NCBI RefSeq assembly: GCF_000001735.4
Contig: NC_003070.9
Coordinates: 11,030,001 to 11,094,000 of the forward strand
DNA from: Arabidopsis thaliana
Taxonomy: Eukaryota > Streptophyta > Magnoliopsida > Brassicales > Brassicaceae
DNA length: 64,000 bases
Direction of reading: 5' to 3'
The notes under the pieces were generated by a model that was given only the letters and a program-made list of their open reading frames with translations, had not been told where the DNA came from and searched no databases. Positions 31,701-45,719 of this stretch are shown piece by piece. Numbering within the stretch: position 1 is the stretch's first letter; the number at the start of each line of letters is the position of its first letter. The position numbers and the translations under genes are program-made.

Positions 31701-34454
31701 TTCTTCACATTATATTACTATTATCTTTATTACTTACTATTCAAAGAAAAAATTGACCATTTCTTGTGGAAATATGAACTTTTCATCACTATTCAAAGAA
31801 ATTGAAACCATAAGTTAATTATGGGGGTTTTAATAAACAAATTCATTAGTTAATTATGGTTTTATATAACAAATTTTCAAAGTATTTAAATTTGAAAACG
31901 TTTGAGTTTTCATATATACAATAATCCTAGATAGTCTATCATTTAGTCATGTCGACCAAAACTTAAGACATAGCTCAGTCAAAGCCATGCATATATGCGG
32001 TCTCTTACCTCGATCACCAAAGCAAACTCAATGATCAACAATAAGGGAAACAACCCAATGATGATATTAATCTATTACTTAGCAAATATAAATATAACTA
32101 TTGTTTTAAGCTTAGGAGACAATTTCTTAGTGGAGATACATGGACATATTTTTTTTTCTTAAGAGATACAATGACAGAAATGGTTATTATATTGTGATAC
32201 ACAAAAAATGGTTAATATAAAAGCAAACATACGACTTGATGTTTCTAAATCCCATGCCGTATGCTTTAGAAGTAATTATTGAAGTCTCGCAATATTAAAG
32301 GAGTGACACTCCAGTTTTTGTTTATGTATTACAATTACATTATATGCGTTTGCAATTTGTTTCTCCTTGCAATAAGTTTATTTTCTTCTTGAAAGCTTTT
32401 GGTATCTCTCTTATTGTGTCTCAAAAATAGGGGTTTCTAGTTTATAACTAAGGTGGGTAGTCATTGTCATGTGCATTGAGGGGACATACTAAGAAACTTA
32501 ATAAAAAGATAAATCAAAATACTTTGAACTGCTCATTTTTTGTATTTTTACTAGATATCTTTCTAAAATAATCACGTGGGTCCTTTAGGGAGTGAAGCCT
32601 ACACATTACAAAGAAATCGACATCATGTAGGTTCCATTTACCTAAATGATTGAGTAAACGGTCAAAAGCTTCTATCATACCATATGCCTCAACTCTTTCT
32701 CTCTTTCTTTTTCTTGGAACAAATATTCCAAATGAAACTCATTGTGTTAACTATTTTATAATTAAAAATCTTATTATGTTTATTAAGATTCGACTTAGCA
32801 AGTATGTGAATTTAGCGGAAATAAGCAGATTGATTGATACGACAAGAAAACTTCATTGCACAATACTAACTACACAAGCTTTCAATACAATCAATTTCAA
32901 GTTATAACTTCATCAGCTTGTACTTTCTACTACTTCATGCCACAATGTTAGTGACAAATCCAATATTCTGATTTAACCTTAAACAACAATTCTTATATCA
33001 AACTTTTCGACATTATTAGATATAAATAGAGAAAGAAATCAAAATTTTATATTAAAATATTTCATTGACATGTCATTTTGTTGCGATAAAACTCCTTGCA
33101 ACTTTACATGACATCACTACCATTTATTTTCATGTTTTATCATTATTCACAGATTCACATGATACGAAAATAATGAGTCCTAGAAACTTGGTTTGAGGCT
33201 TAACTGTGGTTAAACAATTAGAGGTCAATTTTACAACCATTGAGTATTGTTAAAATTTGGAGAACAAAGAGACACAGAAATTCCACAAAATTTGGACATT
33301 CCAAACCTCTTACAATATTCTTATATATCATTCCAGTTTTAATAATCTATAAAATTTATCGTAGTACAAACTGGAAAAGAATGGCTATAGAAAGATTTAT
33401 TTGCAAAATTCTTTAAGTGGATGAAAATGTACACGATTTTTTCTCTATATTTTTCATGTGCCACTCGAATTACCAATTTTAAACTAACTTGGCCATCTAG
33501 CTAATTAACTTAAATTATACTTCAAAAACGGTTTTCCGCATACATCTCATCTTCATGTGTTCCACTGCATTAGTTGTTTGCCCTCATCGTTGCTTTTGCA
33601 GGGTACATATCATATGTTGGAGATATTATATTAATCATAATGTAGAGAAAACATATTTGAAATTCTACATCACAGATTTAGGAAATTAACTAAGCATGTA
33701 ATATATTTGATCGACAATAATATGATTTATATCTTCAACATATGGTATGTATTTCGGCATTAATGTTAATTTCCATTTCATGTTGTGCCTACTATAATAA
33801 AATCATAGAATGTATACATATTATATATATAAGGTACATAAATGTTTTTCTTTATAAGATAAATAAATAATATTGATTTAGATATTTTTTCGACGATAGA
33901 GAAAGAGATCTTAGTGGACTTCTGCAACTAAAAAGGCTGTATGACACATACACACGTCCTATTGTTTCCTATCTGTCCGACTACCTCGAACCTCTTGTGC
34001 CTTGAAGCACAGGCTGTCCAGGTGATACATATCCATTATCATATTTACTTATTAATAAATATATAGTAATGTATTTGTGTAAAAGACTCATATTGTATTG
34101 ACATATATTTATCGAAAGTGACCACAAAATTTTGGTGTATCATTTATATACAAAACTTCAAATTTTCATAATTATATCAAATTTTGCAGTGAGTAAAATA
34201 TATAACTCAATAAAGATGTACTTACTATAGTTTTTGTTTTGCTTTATTTTTGGTGTGCATCCTAAATAATTTAATGAAATTATATTATATTATGAAAATG
34301 TGTAGTTTTTTAAATTAAAAAAGAAACGTCAGGAGTCAGGTGGGAATTGGCATGGTTCTTGAAAAAGTCTGTATGGGTGAATGGGAACCCATCTCTCCGC
34401 CTTATGCCTCTTTTCCAATAAACGAATATTAAGATCTCTATTTCTTCCCTATAT
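28704..34454. other. Gene-poor AT-rich interval
   Basis: About 5.75 kb between TRXO2 and the LINE with no gene I can support. The open frames are short and compositionally random. A less AT-rich block at about 31380-31690 stands out. Degenerate GGATATCC-type repeats occur near 30890-31210. Confidence 0.5.
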
Positions 34455-37140
34455 ATTTTTTTAAAAAAATTTAATGTTAAATTATATTTAAAAGAAAAAG
34501 TGTACTTTGTTACAACTAGTGCAGCAGGTTATTAAAAGTATTTAAGACTAATTTCTAAGACTAGAAAAACTGTTAAAAATGATCAATATCGAGCTCGTAG
34601 CCAAGCTTGGAAGGCCTTATCGTAACGCCTATCTCCGGATTGTCTGATGATTGTGATTTGGTTCCGTGTCTGCTTATCAATCCATCCAATCACAGTGGCT
34701 GGTGTGTTGGGTGCAGCATCGTGTCTCCTACCGTTTCGCTCGCGCCATACGTGATAGATTGTGGCTTGGAAGATATACCGGGTTAGAAATCCTTCTACAC
34801 GGTCCTGGAAATGAGTTGATATGTGAGTGAGTAAATGGGACCACCTAGTTGAATACCTTGTTTTCCATATGCCCTTCGCAAGCGCAGCCCAAACTGTAGA
34901 AGCATATGAACAAGAGAAGAAGAGGTGTTCGAGAGTTTTGGAGTTGTTCGTACATAATACGCAGTTTCCTGATACACTTCCACTGCTATTCCACTTCAGC
35001 ATACGGTCGCCCGTGGGAAGCCTATTATGGATAGCTAACCAAGTACAGAGAGCATACTTCGGAGTAGCGTGACGGAACCACACCCCTTTGTGCCAAGAGA
35101 CTGTGGAGGAGGTGGCCTTAATAAGATGCCAAGTATCCCTTGTGGAGAAATGTGGTTTGAAAACATCATTTTTTCCCCTCCATAGAACCGTATCTTCTGC
35201 ATCACTATGATGTATGCGTTGATATGCCATCATCTCTTCTATCTCGTTTAACAGACTAGTGCGATGGCGCCGACGACTTCTTCTAGTCCAAGCATCTGCC
35301 ACTGAAGCCTCCCTGGGTATCCCGAGATCTATGGTTCCTTTGTCACCAACGGTATCAATCAATCTCCCATGAGCGGACCAATGATCATACCAGAAAGATG
35401 CACTTTCTCCATTCCCCACCTCAACTCTACTAAACGATTTAGCTACATCCCTGATTTTAAGAATCTTTCTCCAAATCCAAGAGCCCATACTCGTGCTCTG
35501 TTTTAACGACCATATAGACTTCTTTCTGATTAAGTATTCAGCAACCCATTTGGTCCAAAGTGAATTGCTATTAGAGATGATTCGCCATACCAGTTTTAGA
35601 CAACTTACATCATTTGCTTCCTTTAAATTTCGTAAACCCAGACCCCCCTCAGCTTTTGGTTTGCACACTATATCCCATGAAATTTTCGCCTTATGTGAAC
35701 TCATTTCAGAACCTGACCAAAGGAAGGATGAACATAACTTGTCGATCTCTCGTATGCATTGACGGGGTAACCGGAAAGCAGCCAGCCAGAAGTTACAAAT
35801 ACTCCAGAGAACCGACTTTATCAGATTAAAACGACCTGCGAAAGAGAAGAAACGAAAAGTCCAAGTTGCGATGCGTTTTTTGATCTGCTCAAGAAGAGGT
35901 GAGTAGTCTGCTGACGTGAGCCTTTTAGTTACCAACGGCAAACCTAGATATCGCACCGGAAGTTGCCCCACATCGAAAAGAAATTTAGCCGCTATCTCTT
36001 GTTTGATTATTGGGGAAACCCCTGCCATGTATAAAGTCGACTTTTCCAAACTTATTCTCAAACCCGAACGTTTACAAAACTCATCAAAAACCTCCAGTAT
36101 TCCTTCGATAGATCGAGTCTTACCATCTGAGAGAACCATCAAATCATCTGCAAAACTAAGGTGTGTTAGTCCCAAACGTTGACACTTCGGGTGGAAACCG
36201 AATTTCCTTACACCTGCAGCCTTATCCAGCATCTTCGAAAGAACATCCATGCATATGACAAACAGATAAGGCGAGAGGGAGCAGCCCTGCCTTAGACCCC
36301 GCTTGCTCTGGAAATAACCCACAAGATCCCCATTAACCTGAACCGAGAAAGAGGCCGTAGTAATACAAAGATTAATCCAATGAATAAACGTGGGAGAGAA
36401 ATTCATGGCTACCAACGTGTTTGTAAGGAAGGACCATTGGACTGAATCAAAAGCTTTAGATATGTCGATCTTTATAGCACACCGCGCCGAGATCGAATCT
36501 TTATGATAATCTTTCACAAGCTCCGTAGCAAGCAGCAGATTCTCAATTAGCAATCTGTCCTTAACGAAAGCTGATTGATTTTCAGCGATAAATCTCGGTA
36601 ACAACAGTTTCAAGCGGTTTGCAATAATCTTCGAGATGACCTTGTAGAGTACATTGCAACAGGAGATTGGTCTATAATCCCGCATTTCCTTAGCTGCCAA
36701 CTTCTTTGGAATAAGCGCGAGGATGATGGAATTAATGCCCTTAGGAAGAAAACCCTTCTGGAAAAAAGATTGAACAGGCAAAGTGAATTCTTGTCCAATA
36801 ATATCCCAAGTTGCTTTATAAAACTCTGACGTATATCCATCAGGACCTGGAGATTTATCCTTTGGCATTGAAAATAAAACTGTTTTAATCTCCTCTGATG
36901 AGACCTCTCTTGTAAGCATCTCATTATCACTGTTTGTACAACGGAACTGCAGGAGATCTTGCAACTCTCTAACCTCGACACCCACAAAATCCTCTGGAAT
37001 TAGCTGGAGAAACTCTTTAAAGAATTTTTCAGCCTCAACCATGATGTCATCCCCTTGCACCACTCTACCATCCGTACAATAAATTTCCTTAATCATGTTT
37101 TTAGTTTCCCTTTCAATAACAGCTCTGTGGAAAGTTTTGA
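34455..37140 (-). mobile_element. 5'-truncated LINE retrotransposon (AT1G31030 region)
   Basis: A non-LTR element on the minus strand. Its 3' end reads TTTAAATATAATTTAACATT followed by a T/A-rich tail near 34455-34500. It lacks the AP-endonuclease and ORF1 region: the coding similarity begins abruptly at FHRAVIERE near 37135, next to an A run and an (AT)n tract. Truncation at the 5' end is typical of target-primed reverse transcription. Confidence 0.85.
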
Positions 37141-37196
37141 AAAAAAAAAATTCAATAAAAAAATCATATGGATCAACAAAAAAGAATGTTGAAAAA

Positions 37197-37201
<5 letters not shown>
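34583..37201 (-). CDS. LINE reverse transcriptase ORF (no endonuclease)
   Basis: A single frame of 872 codons without stops. Reverse-transcriptase motifs are intact: SPGPDGY (117-123), DYRPISCCNVLYK, KIDISKAFD (244-252), RGLRQGCSLSPYLF (301-314) and FADD (350-353, catalytic aspartates). Further on is a zf-RVT domain (TWLAIHNRLPTGDRM, CVLC, ETLEHLFF-like TLEHLFFSC). The first about 22 codons come from flanking low-complexity DNA, so the nominal start at 37201 is an artefact; the first Met inside the element is at 37096. The missing endonuclease means it cannot mobilise itself. The open frame suggests a fairly recent insertion. Confidence 0.88.

Positions 37202-37269
<68 letters not shown>
37200..37269. 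repeat. (AT)n microsatellite
   Basis: An uninterrupted TA dinucleotide run of about 70 bp directly upstream of the truncated 5' edge of the LINE. It is likely to be length-polymorphic. Confidence 0.97.
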
Positions 37270-37272
<3 letters not shown>

Positions 37273-39792
37273 TTCTACATTTCTAGTAGTATTCTAAAAA
37301 TATTTCCTCCTTCCATTTATTAAAAATTGTTTATATTTTTTCATGTTTTCCATATTAATGAATTTTAAGCTAATAAAAATATTTTAAATTAGTCTCAGAA
37401 AAAATCATTAAAAAATGTAATGATAAGAAAATAATGATAAATCATGGAAAAGTCAATTACTATATTTTATTGTATCATTGTATGGTTAGGAACTAATCTG
37501 GATTGTAAAAAAGTGATCAGTATAGTATAATACTAACAAAACTGTGTTTGCTCCAATAAAAAAAACATTTGTATCAATTACTGGTATGAATACATATAAT
37601 TATTAAGTCTTACTAATTTAGTATACTAGTTAATATTTTAATAGACTTATCTTAAAAAAATGTTAAGCCCAAAGCCATTGCATTTTGCATGTGGAGGAGA
37701 AGGAACATGAAGGTATTTATGGCAGAGAAAGACACGTGTCAAATGCCCGTTTTGCCACCTACTGTATGTACGCCAATGGACTTATATATGCTACAAAACT
37801 GTTGCATAGATTGTTACAAATATGGAAACCTAATACGAAGATGTGGACCGACCATGTGCTTTTTATCCTCATCAATCTCTGAATAATCCCTTTTTATTTC
37901 TCACGCATATTACTTTCATACGTTTCTCTAATTATAGTTTTTTGCCCTTAATTAGTAAACTGTTTCTTAATTTTTTTCACTAAGTCTTATACGCACACGT
38001 GATATTTTTTGTCTATCACCATTCAGTATTCACTGGCGACACTAATTATTAGATCACTAAATCATGTCTTTCTTGTACGGAAGTTCTGAAAAGTTGGGTA
38101 AGTGTTTCTTTTGTTTTGTTTTAATACTAAGTACTAGTAACAATTAAAATGACCAAAATGAGAGAAAAATAAAAATAAAGACAGGTTTTAAAAAAATATG
38201 TATACGGTTTAATGATTTTTACTGACAATTAAATTCAAGAGATATACTAATATTTATATATGAATTTATTTTGTCGATAAACATTTTAGAAACCGGTTTG
38301 GAATTTTATGGTGTAAGAAAGATCCTGATATCGTCTTTATATAACGATTAAATCTACTTCCATAATTGTCCTTTGAAATGTGTTTATTCATAAGAAACTA
38401 TCCTTACCTCACACAAAAAAAAAAAAAACATTGATAAAATCCCCGGACCATGAGGTGGGTTTAGTTCCCGATGAAGGGATCCTAAGATACATTTGCAAGT
38501 AAAACAAACATAGAGTTCCTACAAATTAATTGAATAAATCATAAGAAAACCATTTATCAGAACCACTTATTCGATTGTGAAAACTATCACTAACAAGAGT
38601 AGAAAACCAATGTATTTTATATAGTTTATATCAATATTGTGGCAGTCTCTACACATGACCTACTGTAAAAAGGACAAACTTAAGATAAACAATTCCCACA
38701 AAAGAACACCTACTTTTTTTTGTGTTAACATACTCTTAAAATACAAGAGTTGAATATGTTTGGGCTCCATACATTTATGTTACTCCGTGTTATATAATTT
38801 ACGGTTTTCTGCAAAAAAGAAAATCACCATTTTCTATAAGTTTATCATTTATCTCCAATAATACACAAATTTCAAAATGTTTCTACGGTTACATACTTTA
38901 GATTTACAAAATTTCAAATATTAACTTGGATTTTTTGTAGTGAAAATTTCAATATGATATATTATATGTTAATATTTTATGACGACAATTTATATTACAT
39001 ATTATTTTTGATTTCGTAGAACTAACATCATTTTTAAAAATAAATCCAAAATTGAAAAAACAACACTTTAATAGAAATCGTCAAAACTCTTAAAAATCAA
39101 TTAATTATAGATAGGTTTGTCAATCAAAATAACAGTAACAAAAAAAAAGAATATTGTAAAGCGTTTAAAATTTCTGTATTATCAAACTAATTACTATGAT
39201 ATCACACTAAACATAAATTGATACCACTTTAAAATCTTAAACTTATTGCTTGTTGTCTGTTGAAAGTACACAACATTTTATTGGTGTTGAAAAGAAAAAT
39301 AAAAAAACTAACATTTTATTTTCATACTAGTAAAGTAGAAAAAACGGTGTTGGTGACTGGTGTAATTGATGACGCAGCTAAGACTTTTCAGCTGTCCCCG
39401 TGAAAACCTGTCGTCGTCTCTTCCCTCTCCCAATGAAATTTACCCAAACTACGAGTCCTCTTCCTTTTCTTTAGATTTATTAATCTACACTTATTACGAC
39501 GAATATACTTTTATATAGTACCAAAATCACATACAACTTCTTTTATTCATGAAGAGACCAATAATTCATCAACGAATACAAGTAAGAAACTAATTTGACA
39601 CTACCCACAAAAGCAAGAAAAAAAAACCCCACAAAAGTAAACACATTTTCGTGATTAAAGAGTACTACTTATTTTATCGTACCCGTTACAAGATATACCT
39701 AATAAATAAAACACGCTACATATATAAATATGGAATGCTTATTTATATAAAATATATATATGATTTTTGCCTATGGTTATATTGGTTTATAA
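37270..39792. other. Gene-poor interval downstream of ORE15
   Basis: AT-rich and without a supported gene. A perfect palindrome GACACGTGTC (G-box core) lies at 37731-37740 within a less AT-rich stretch of about 37670-37880. A second less AT-rich stretch lies near 39340-39460. Confidence 0.5.
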
Positions 39793-42182
39793 TTATGAAA
39801 AAGGAGCCCTATGAGGAGCACCTTTTCTTCTATTACCAAGTGATGAAAGAACCATCCCAGGCAAGTAATTGCTCTCTGGCTTCTTCTTCTTGCTCTTCTT
39901 CTTCTCTTTCTTATGACTATTGTTACCTTGCTCAGATTCATCTGAAATTACCAGTATATCCTCCCCATCCTCCATCGTCGATATCTCTCCGAGCTGATCA
40001 TGTCCGTCCATTCTCAAACCCTCGAACGTAAAATCTGATTCATCAATTCTATAGAGAATGCTTGATAAATCATCTCCTTGATATGATAAATAATCCACCT
40101 GCATTCAATTTTTTTTTAATCATTGTTAGGTAACATAATTGTGTCTTTATAATAATAACAACGCATACGGCTAATATTGGACATGATAGTTCATAACTTA
40201 GGAGAGTGCCCACTTTGTACTTGCACATGTGTTTAAGAATATTAAACAAATGAACACATTAATCCAAATTTTTTGAACATGATTATAAAGCATAGAAAAA
40301 ACAGCTGTTTCCCAAAGTTTTGTTTTTTCATCTTAAGTGTAATGATTTGTTTTAAAAAAAACTTTATGTCATATGGTTAAAAAGTTGAAGCAATCATTCT
40401 ATTCTATTATTTTTTCCAATTTTTACAGAATAAAAACAATCAACAAGTGAATCTCAAGAGTTAATGGGTCTCACTTTTGTTCATTCATGGGTCAACTATG
40501 TCAACAACTTATAACTAATTTCCATGTTTTTATTGCACTAGGAAGGACAAAAAAATCGAATTATAAGGTTTAAGTTATTTTTTCAATTAGGGATAACCTA
40601 AAAGTAAAATAATTTCCAAATTTTTGTTGCAATATTATTACCTTGCAAGAGAGGGAACAAAAGTGGAATGGTTCTTGAAGGATTCTATCACAAGTGAAGC
40701 AAACATTTGAAGAAACCTTAGCTCGTGATTGTTGTCTTTGGTTTAAGAATATCACTTTGGCTCCATTAATTGTATATGGCTGAATATACAAATTCTCTAT
40801 CAGTATAATAAATTAAACATCAAATCAAAATCTTTAGAAAGAGTAGAATTCACCTGAACATATGAACAATCTATGAGCTTCTCAAGATCACTCAACCGAA
40901 CGACGTCGTGGTATACGTATCGTCTCACCTGCCAATTCATAAACGAAAGGATTTAATTGCCACAATTTTAACTAATGGGGTAAATTTCATAATTCCTTCA
41001 AAAAAAATCCTTCTTATCTCTATTGAAGCAAACAACAGGGTAATAAATAAATCTTATAATATTATCAAGAAGGATAGATTTGCACCAATAATGTTTTTTT
41101 GGGGAATAGTGGAAAATGATTAAAAAATATGAATTGATAAAAACAAAAACCTGTTGAAAAGAAGTTAAGGGAAGTGAAGGAAAAGGAATTTGGTCAAAGC
41201 TTTGATGTTCTTTGAAAGCAACAGCACAAGAGAAGTTGAACAGAGAAGACAACAAATTTTAAAGGAACCAAGCAATTTGAAAAGAGAAAGAATTAATAAA
41301 AGATGAGAAAAAGATACATACTATATATAGAAACAAACCAAATCCACACAATAGACAATTCAAGTCCAATTACTATCATCACATAAATCCATGATACATA
41401 TAAATCTATACACTGTACGGTTGGTTATACATACTCTACAATTCTCAACATAATTAGAGAAATGATCATATGTTTAGAGTAACTAAATCAAACATGTACA
41501 ATTCAATCTTAGAGGAAAAACTATAGTTATGAGAAATTTAGAAAGATGGCTTAAGTAGATGAACATTATAAAGAAACATATTTTTGGGGAGAAGAAAAAG
41601 TTTATGATAATGAAAGGTCCATTAAAAAACAAAGTTCCAAAAGCTCTATGATTTGCATTTTTTTTTTTGTTAACAGGGAAAATCTTAAACCGAACTCCAG
41701 ACTAGTCCCGGAATTGAGAATTTTCCGGGAAAATTACCAAGAAAAAAAAAATGGTTTATGGTTAAATTTAACAATTTGCTAACGTTTGTGAGTATATACA
41801 TATTTCGCTACAATCCAAACATCTCTTATGAAAGAGAGAATTTTCTTAGAGAAATCATACGTACACAGTGATTCAGTGTAAGTACAGATTTCATCACAAA
41901 AATATAATTACAATTCACACACAAAAAAAAACATGGGTATTGAAATTGTCAAGGAATCAAATCGGTTACCTGAAGAAGAGGATGAGAGCGATGAGAAGGG
42001 AGACAGTGAGGACAAACACTGAGACAACAGAGTAAGCAAAAAACGTTCTTTTCACTTTTACGGCGAGTTTCGTGGATTCCACAGCTTGAGAAGAAAGTCT
42101 CCGCCATTAAACCTTCAAGCCATGCAGGTTTCGTTGCCATCATCATCATCATCTCTTCTTCTTCTTCACCTTCTCTAACCAT
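39793..42182 (-). CDS. ORE15: ORESARA15, PLATZ transcription factor
   Basis: Four exons: 41970-42182, 40854-40928, 40642-40779 and 39793-40098, giving 243 residues. After an acidic and Met-rich N-terminus comes WLEGLMAETFFSSCGIHE, then the cysteine/histidine PLATZ zinc-binding region (NVFCLLCCLSVCPHCLPSHR, VRRYVYHDVVRLSDLEKLID, CFTCDRILQEPFHFCSLSCK). The C-terminal part is acidic and then lysine-rich, probably a nuclear localisation signal. PLATZ proteins bind A/T-rich DNA. AT1G31040 is known as ORE15, which promotes leaf growth by cell proliferation and delays leaf senescence. The ATG at 42182 is the first in frame; a later Met at residues 11-15 is possible. Confidence 0.94.
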
Positions 42183-45100
42183 TTCTGTGGATTTTTATGG
42201 TAATTAAAGAGTCACTCAATTTATTGAAGAAGAAGAACCCTAAGAGAGATTTTGATTGGGAGCTTAAATTTTGGAGAGTGTGTGTGTGTGTGTGAAGAAG
42301 AAGAGTGTGTAAATGTTTATATATAATATCTAATGTTATGTGTATGTGTATGTATGTATATAAATGGGTTTTTGTAATGTAGAGGAGGTTCCAGAATTAT
42401 TGTCGCTACGTATAGAGAGAGAAAGTGTTGGTTGGGTGGGTGGGAGAAAGAGAGAGAGAGAATGTCTTTTATTGAGAAAACGAAATGTTCAAAGAAAGAT
42501 CAAATCTATTTCTCCATTGGCGAAAGATCCAATTTTAAGAGAGAAGGTGTGTGACAAAATGTCATGGAGTATTAAAGATTTAGTCGTGATTTTTCCATTG
42601 GGCAAAACAAACCCAATTTGAAGTTTTTGATTACCTTTTGCATTGAACAAAAAGATTGGACTGAGATATTTCTTGAGGGGGTTTTATCTGTTTCTTTCTG
42701 TTAAGGAAAAAAGTTAAAATAAAATTAGAGATGTGTTGTGTAGTGTATATCTATTGATCTTTTGTTTGTGGTGCATTTAATTTCATTGAGGACAAGTGTC
42801 CCTGAAGATTAGTTTGTTTGGAGGGATCTCTAAGGTTAATTTACCTTTTCTGGATATGATGACTCATGTCTCCCTTCCTTCTACCTAACATAAAAAAGAA
42901 GATGTGATTTTTCTATTTAAAAAGATTTTTAAAATTTCATATTTTTGAAAAGTTTTACGTAGCTTTTATTTATAACATTTACTATCATTTATAGCATAAT
43001 TACGTATATTATCACTCCTATATTTATATCTTGCGAAGGCATAGGTGTAGTTATGGTGTGATATTTATATCATATGACATTGGGAAGATATAATGGATTG
43101 ATAATGATAAGAAAAGATATGGAGTGATAATTTTATCATAATAATTTTTGTAATGATAGTGATTATGTTTATACTTTATTCACACGGTATATTTGCATTT
43201 TACTAAATAAAACTCGTGACCAATTCGAAATCTATAGAAATTTGTTAATGTTAAAAACGTAGTTATTAGCATAGGAAAAATAATATACTTGGTGTCATTA
43301 TGCTATGCACAGATTTAAATTTTATATTAGAAGAACAAACAAAGTTTAAAAGTGTGTAATGTTGCGTTATTAGATTATAGATTAAAAAGTTTATATAAGT
43401 TCTTAAAAATTATATCAACATTGCCACTCTCTATTTCTCTCTTTCAAAAAAGATATTAAAAAAAATCGTATTTTTGCTTTTATAATAGTACTTCAAGTTT
43501 GTAGTTTTTAATAATAATCTCCCATGCAATAAACTTAGTTAAGCCCAAATCAAATACATTATATGATGCAATTATCCTAAAATCAATCATATTGCTATCC
43601 AACTAAAGAAAACTAATTTAATTTGAAAGAATATTTATATTTAGACTTTGAAAAATCAATTTGTTCACTATAAAGACTCTTTTATTGAATAATTAATTTT
43701 AATGTACATAAAATACCATTTTGAAATGATAATACATTGTTATTGTAAAATATTTATCTACATTAATGTATAATAAAAGTGCATGGTATAAGAACATCCT
43801 CAATCGATGGCTCTTAGATTTTTTTCTTATATATAAAAATATTATTATTTTAATATAATTTAGTTATATAATTAAATTTTACTTTTAAAATAAAATTAAA
43901 CCAATATATAGAAAACATGTGTTTCATATAACTTAAGTTACCGAATCTCTTGTATAAGAGCATTTTTTTTACTCTCTCTTTTTTATAACATGTTTATTTT
44001 TAATAAATAATATTCATTTAATAACGCTCTATTGAAAATGCTCTAAGATATGAAAAAATGGTAAAAAAATAGTTTTTTTTAAATAAATATAATAACGAAA
44101 AAATACAAGAGAGTATGGATGGCAGAGACTTTGGCCTTGGCAAGAGTGCTGCTCCTTTTTTTTTTAAAGCTTTTAACTCTTCTCTTCACCTCGGTTTCTT
44201 AAAGCTTTCTCGCATTTTTGTTCTCTTTGCATCTTTAATATACTTAGCTATTTTTTGCTATATAATGTGTTCATACTAGTTTTGGTTAATTAGAATTATG
44301 TGCATGATTTTTAAAATTTGCGGATAATTTTGATTATTGCATATATGTATAAGTTTTTAGATTATTGAGACTAACGGTTGAAGAGTTGATGAATATGCTT
44401 ACATGCATCACGAGTGCAAAGATCAAATTTGTTTGAGATGTTGGTGTAGAGTTATTAATGATTTCCAAACACTCAAGTCAATACAAACTTGCGAATAAAT
44501 GAAATTATACATGCCCATGGAATGATGCGCTAATGTTCTTCGATTTATAATTTGAATATACTTCTATAATAGAGTATTTTTGCGAAAATGCTTTAGTTTA
44601 CTTACATAATTCAATATACTTATCATTTTTATGTTAACTAATGAGATGTTTAAATGTGATTGATCGTTTAAAATCTTACGTGAATATCATCAAAAACTTA
44701 TAATCTCGACTTTTAGATAGTATAGATTCAACGAATTGCAAATTTCTTATAAACTTCGGTTAATCTTTATATGGTTAAGTTGATGCTTTTTTATATCTTT
44801 GAGAATTGCTTGGATCTACTCTATTGATAAAACTTAAATAGTTTATGAGTTTGTAAAATTGTTAAGTAAAGTGAAGTATTTCAGATTGAATAGACAGTTT
44901 AGACTTGCAATTCGTATATAAGTTTTCAGTATTTTTTCATAAATTGATAGGATTACATATTTTTTTCTTGTGTCAACCAAATAGAATTAGTTTATTGGTC
45001 ATTTTCCAAAACATATATGGTCAGATTTTCGGTTTTCCGGAAACATTTTTTTTGTTTGTATTGTGTAGCATTAAGTCTCATGTTATAAAATAAAGGCATC

Positions 45101-45719
45101 GTTGGCCCAATTATAGAAAAACCCAATTCGTTTATACGCTCTCGGAAGCCCATTTACTATGCTGTGGCATCTATTATTTGGTTAAATCGTTTCAAACCGA
45201 ATCAAAACCATCTACAAAAATGATGCAAAGAGAACAATCAATTTTACTTATTCTATACAAAAATGTAAAAGAAAAAAAAAACTCCAAAATTTGTGTTGCT
45301 TAAGTTTATTTTTAAAAAATCAATTTAAAGATAAGTTTGTTAACAAAATGAATTCTAAACTGAAATAAAAATCATAGTAAACCATTTGAATGGCTAACGC
45401 CTAGTCAAATGGTTGAAATCAACAAGGAATATGCCATTAATTAACTACTTTTTATTACATTGTAGTATATCTAATTCAAACTCCAATATTAATGTATTAT
45501 TCTATATATGACCATAACACAATGTTTTAGGTTACGCAAGAACAATTGCAAATCAAAGAAGTGTGACCCCAATGATTAATATGCATATACTTTATGTACA
45601 CATACTCTTCTCCCGTTTTACTGCTTGCTCCCTATAAAATGATCGATGTTTGGAATGGTTTACCACTACCATAATTTAATCAAATCTTTCTCTCTACACA
45701 CTTTTTGCTATACTAGTCA
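42183..45719. other. Intergenic region between bHLH111 and ORE15
   Basis: About 3.5 kb. The first 300 bp hold the ORE15 leader and promoter with (TG)n and (GA)n runs near 42280-42295 and 42450-42462. A MITE lies at 43792-44043. No other gene is supported. Confidence 0.55.
43792..44043. mobile_element. MITE with TAA target duplication
   Basis: 252 bp with inverted ends GAACATCCTCAAT and, inverted, GAGCATTTTCAAT, flanked by TAA at 43789-43791 and 44044-44046. The ends resemble those of the MITE in tRNA copy A (GAGCAACCTCATT), suggesting one Harbinger-like family. Confidence 0.68.

Noticed and set aside
37095-37286. Plus-strand frame encoding an (IY)n repeat
   Set aside because: Pure translation of the (AT)n microsatellite.
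37685-37886. Two overlapping 65-codon plus-strand frames
   Set aside because: Overlapping frames in a less AT-rich stretch, neither with a domain; treated as non-coding.
40895-40910. ACGACGTCGT palindrome as a regulatory motif
   Set aside because: It lies in ORE15 coding exon 2 and is explained by codons for HDVV.
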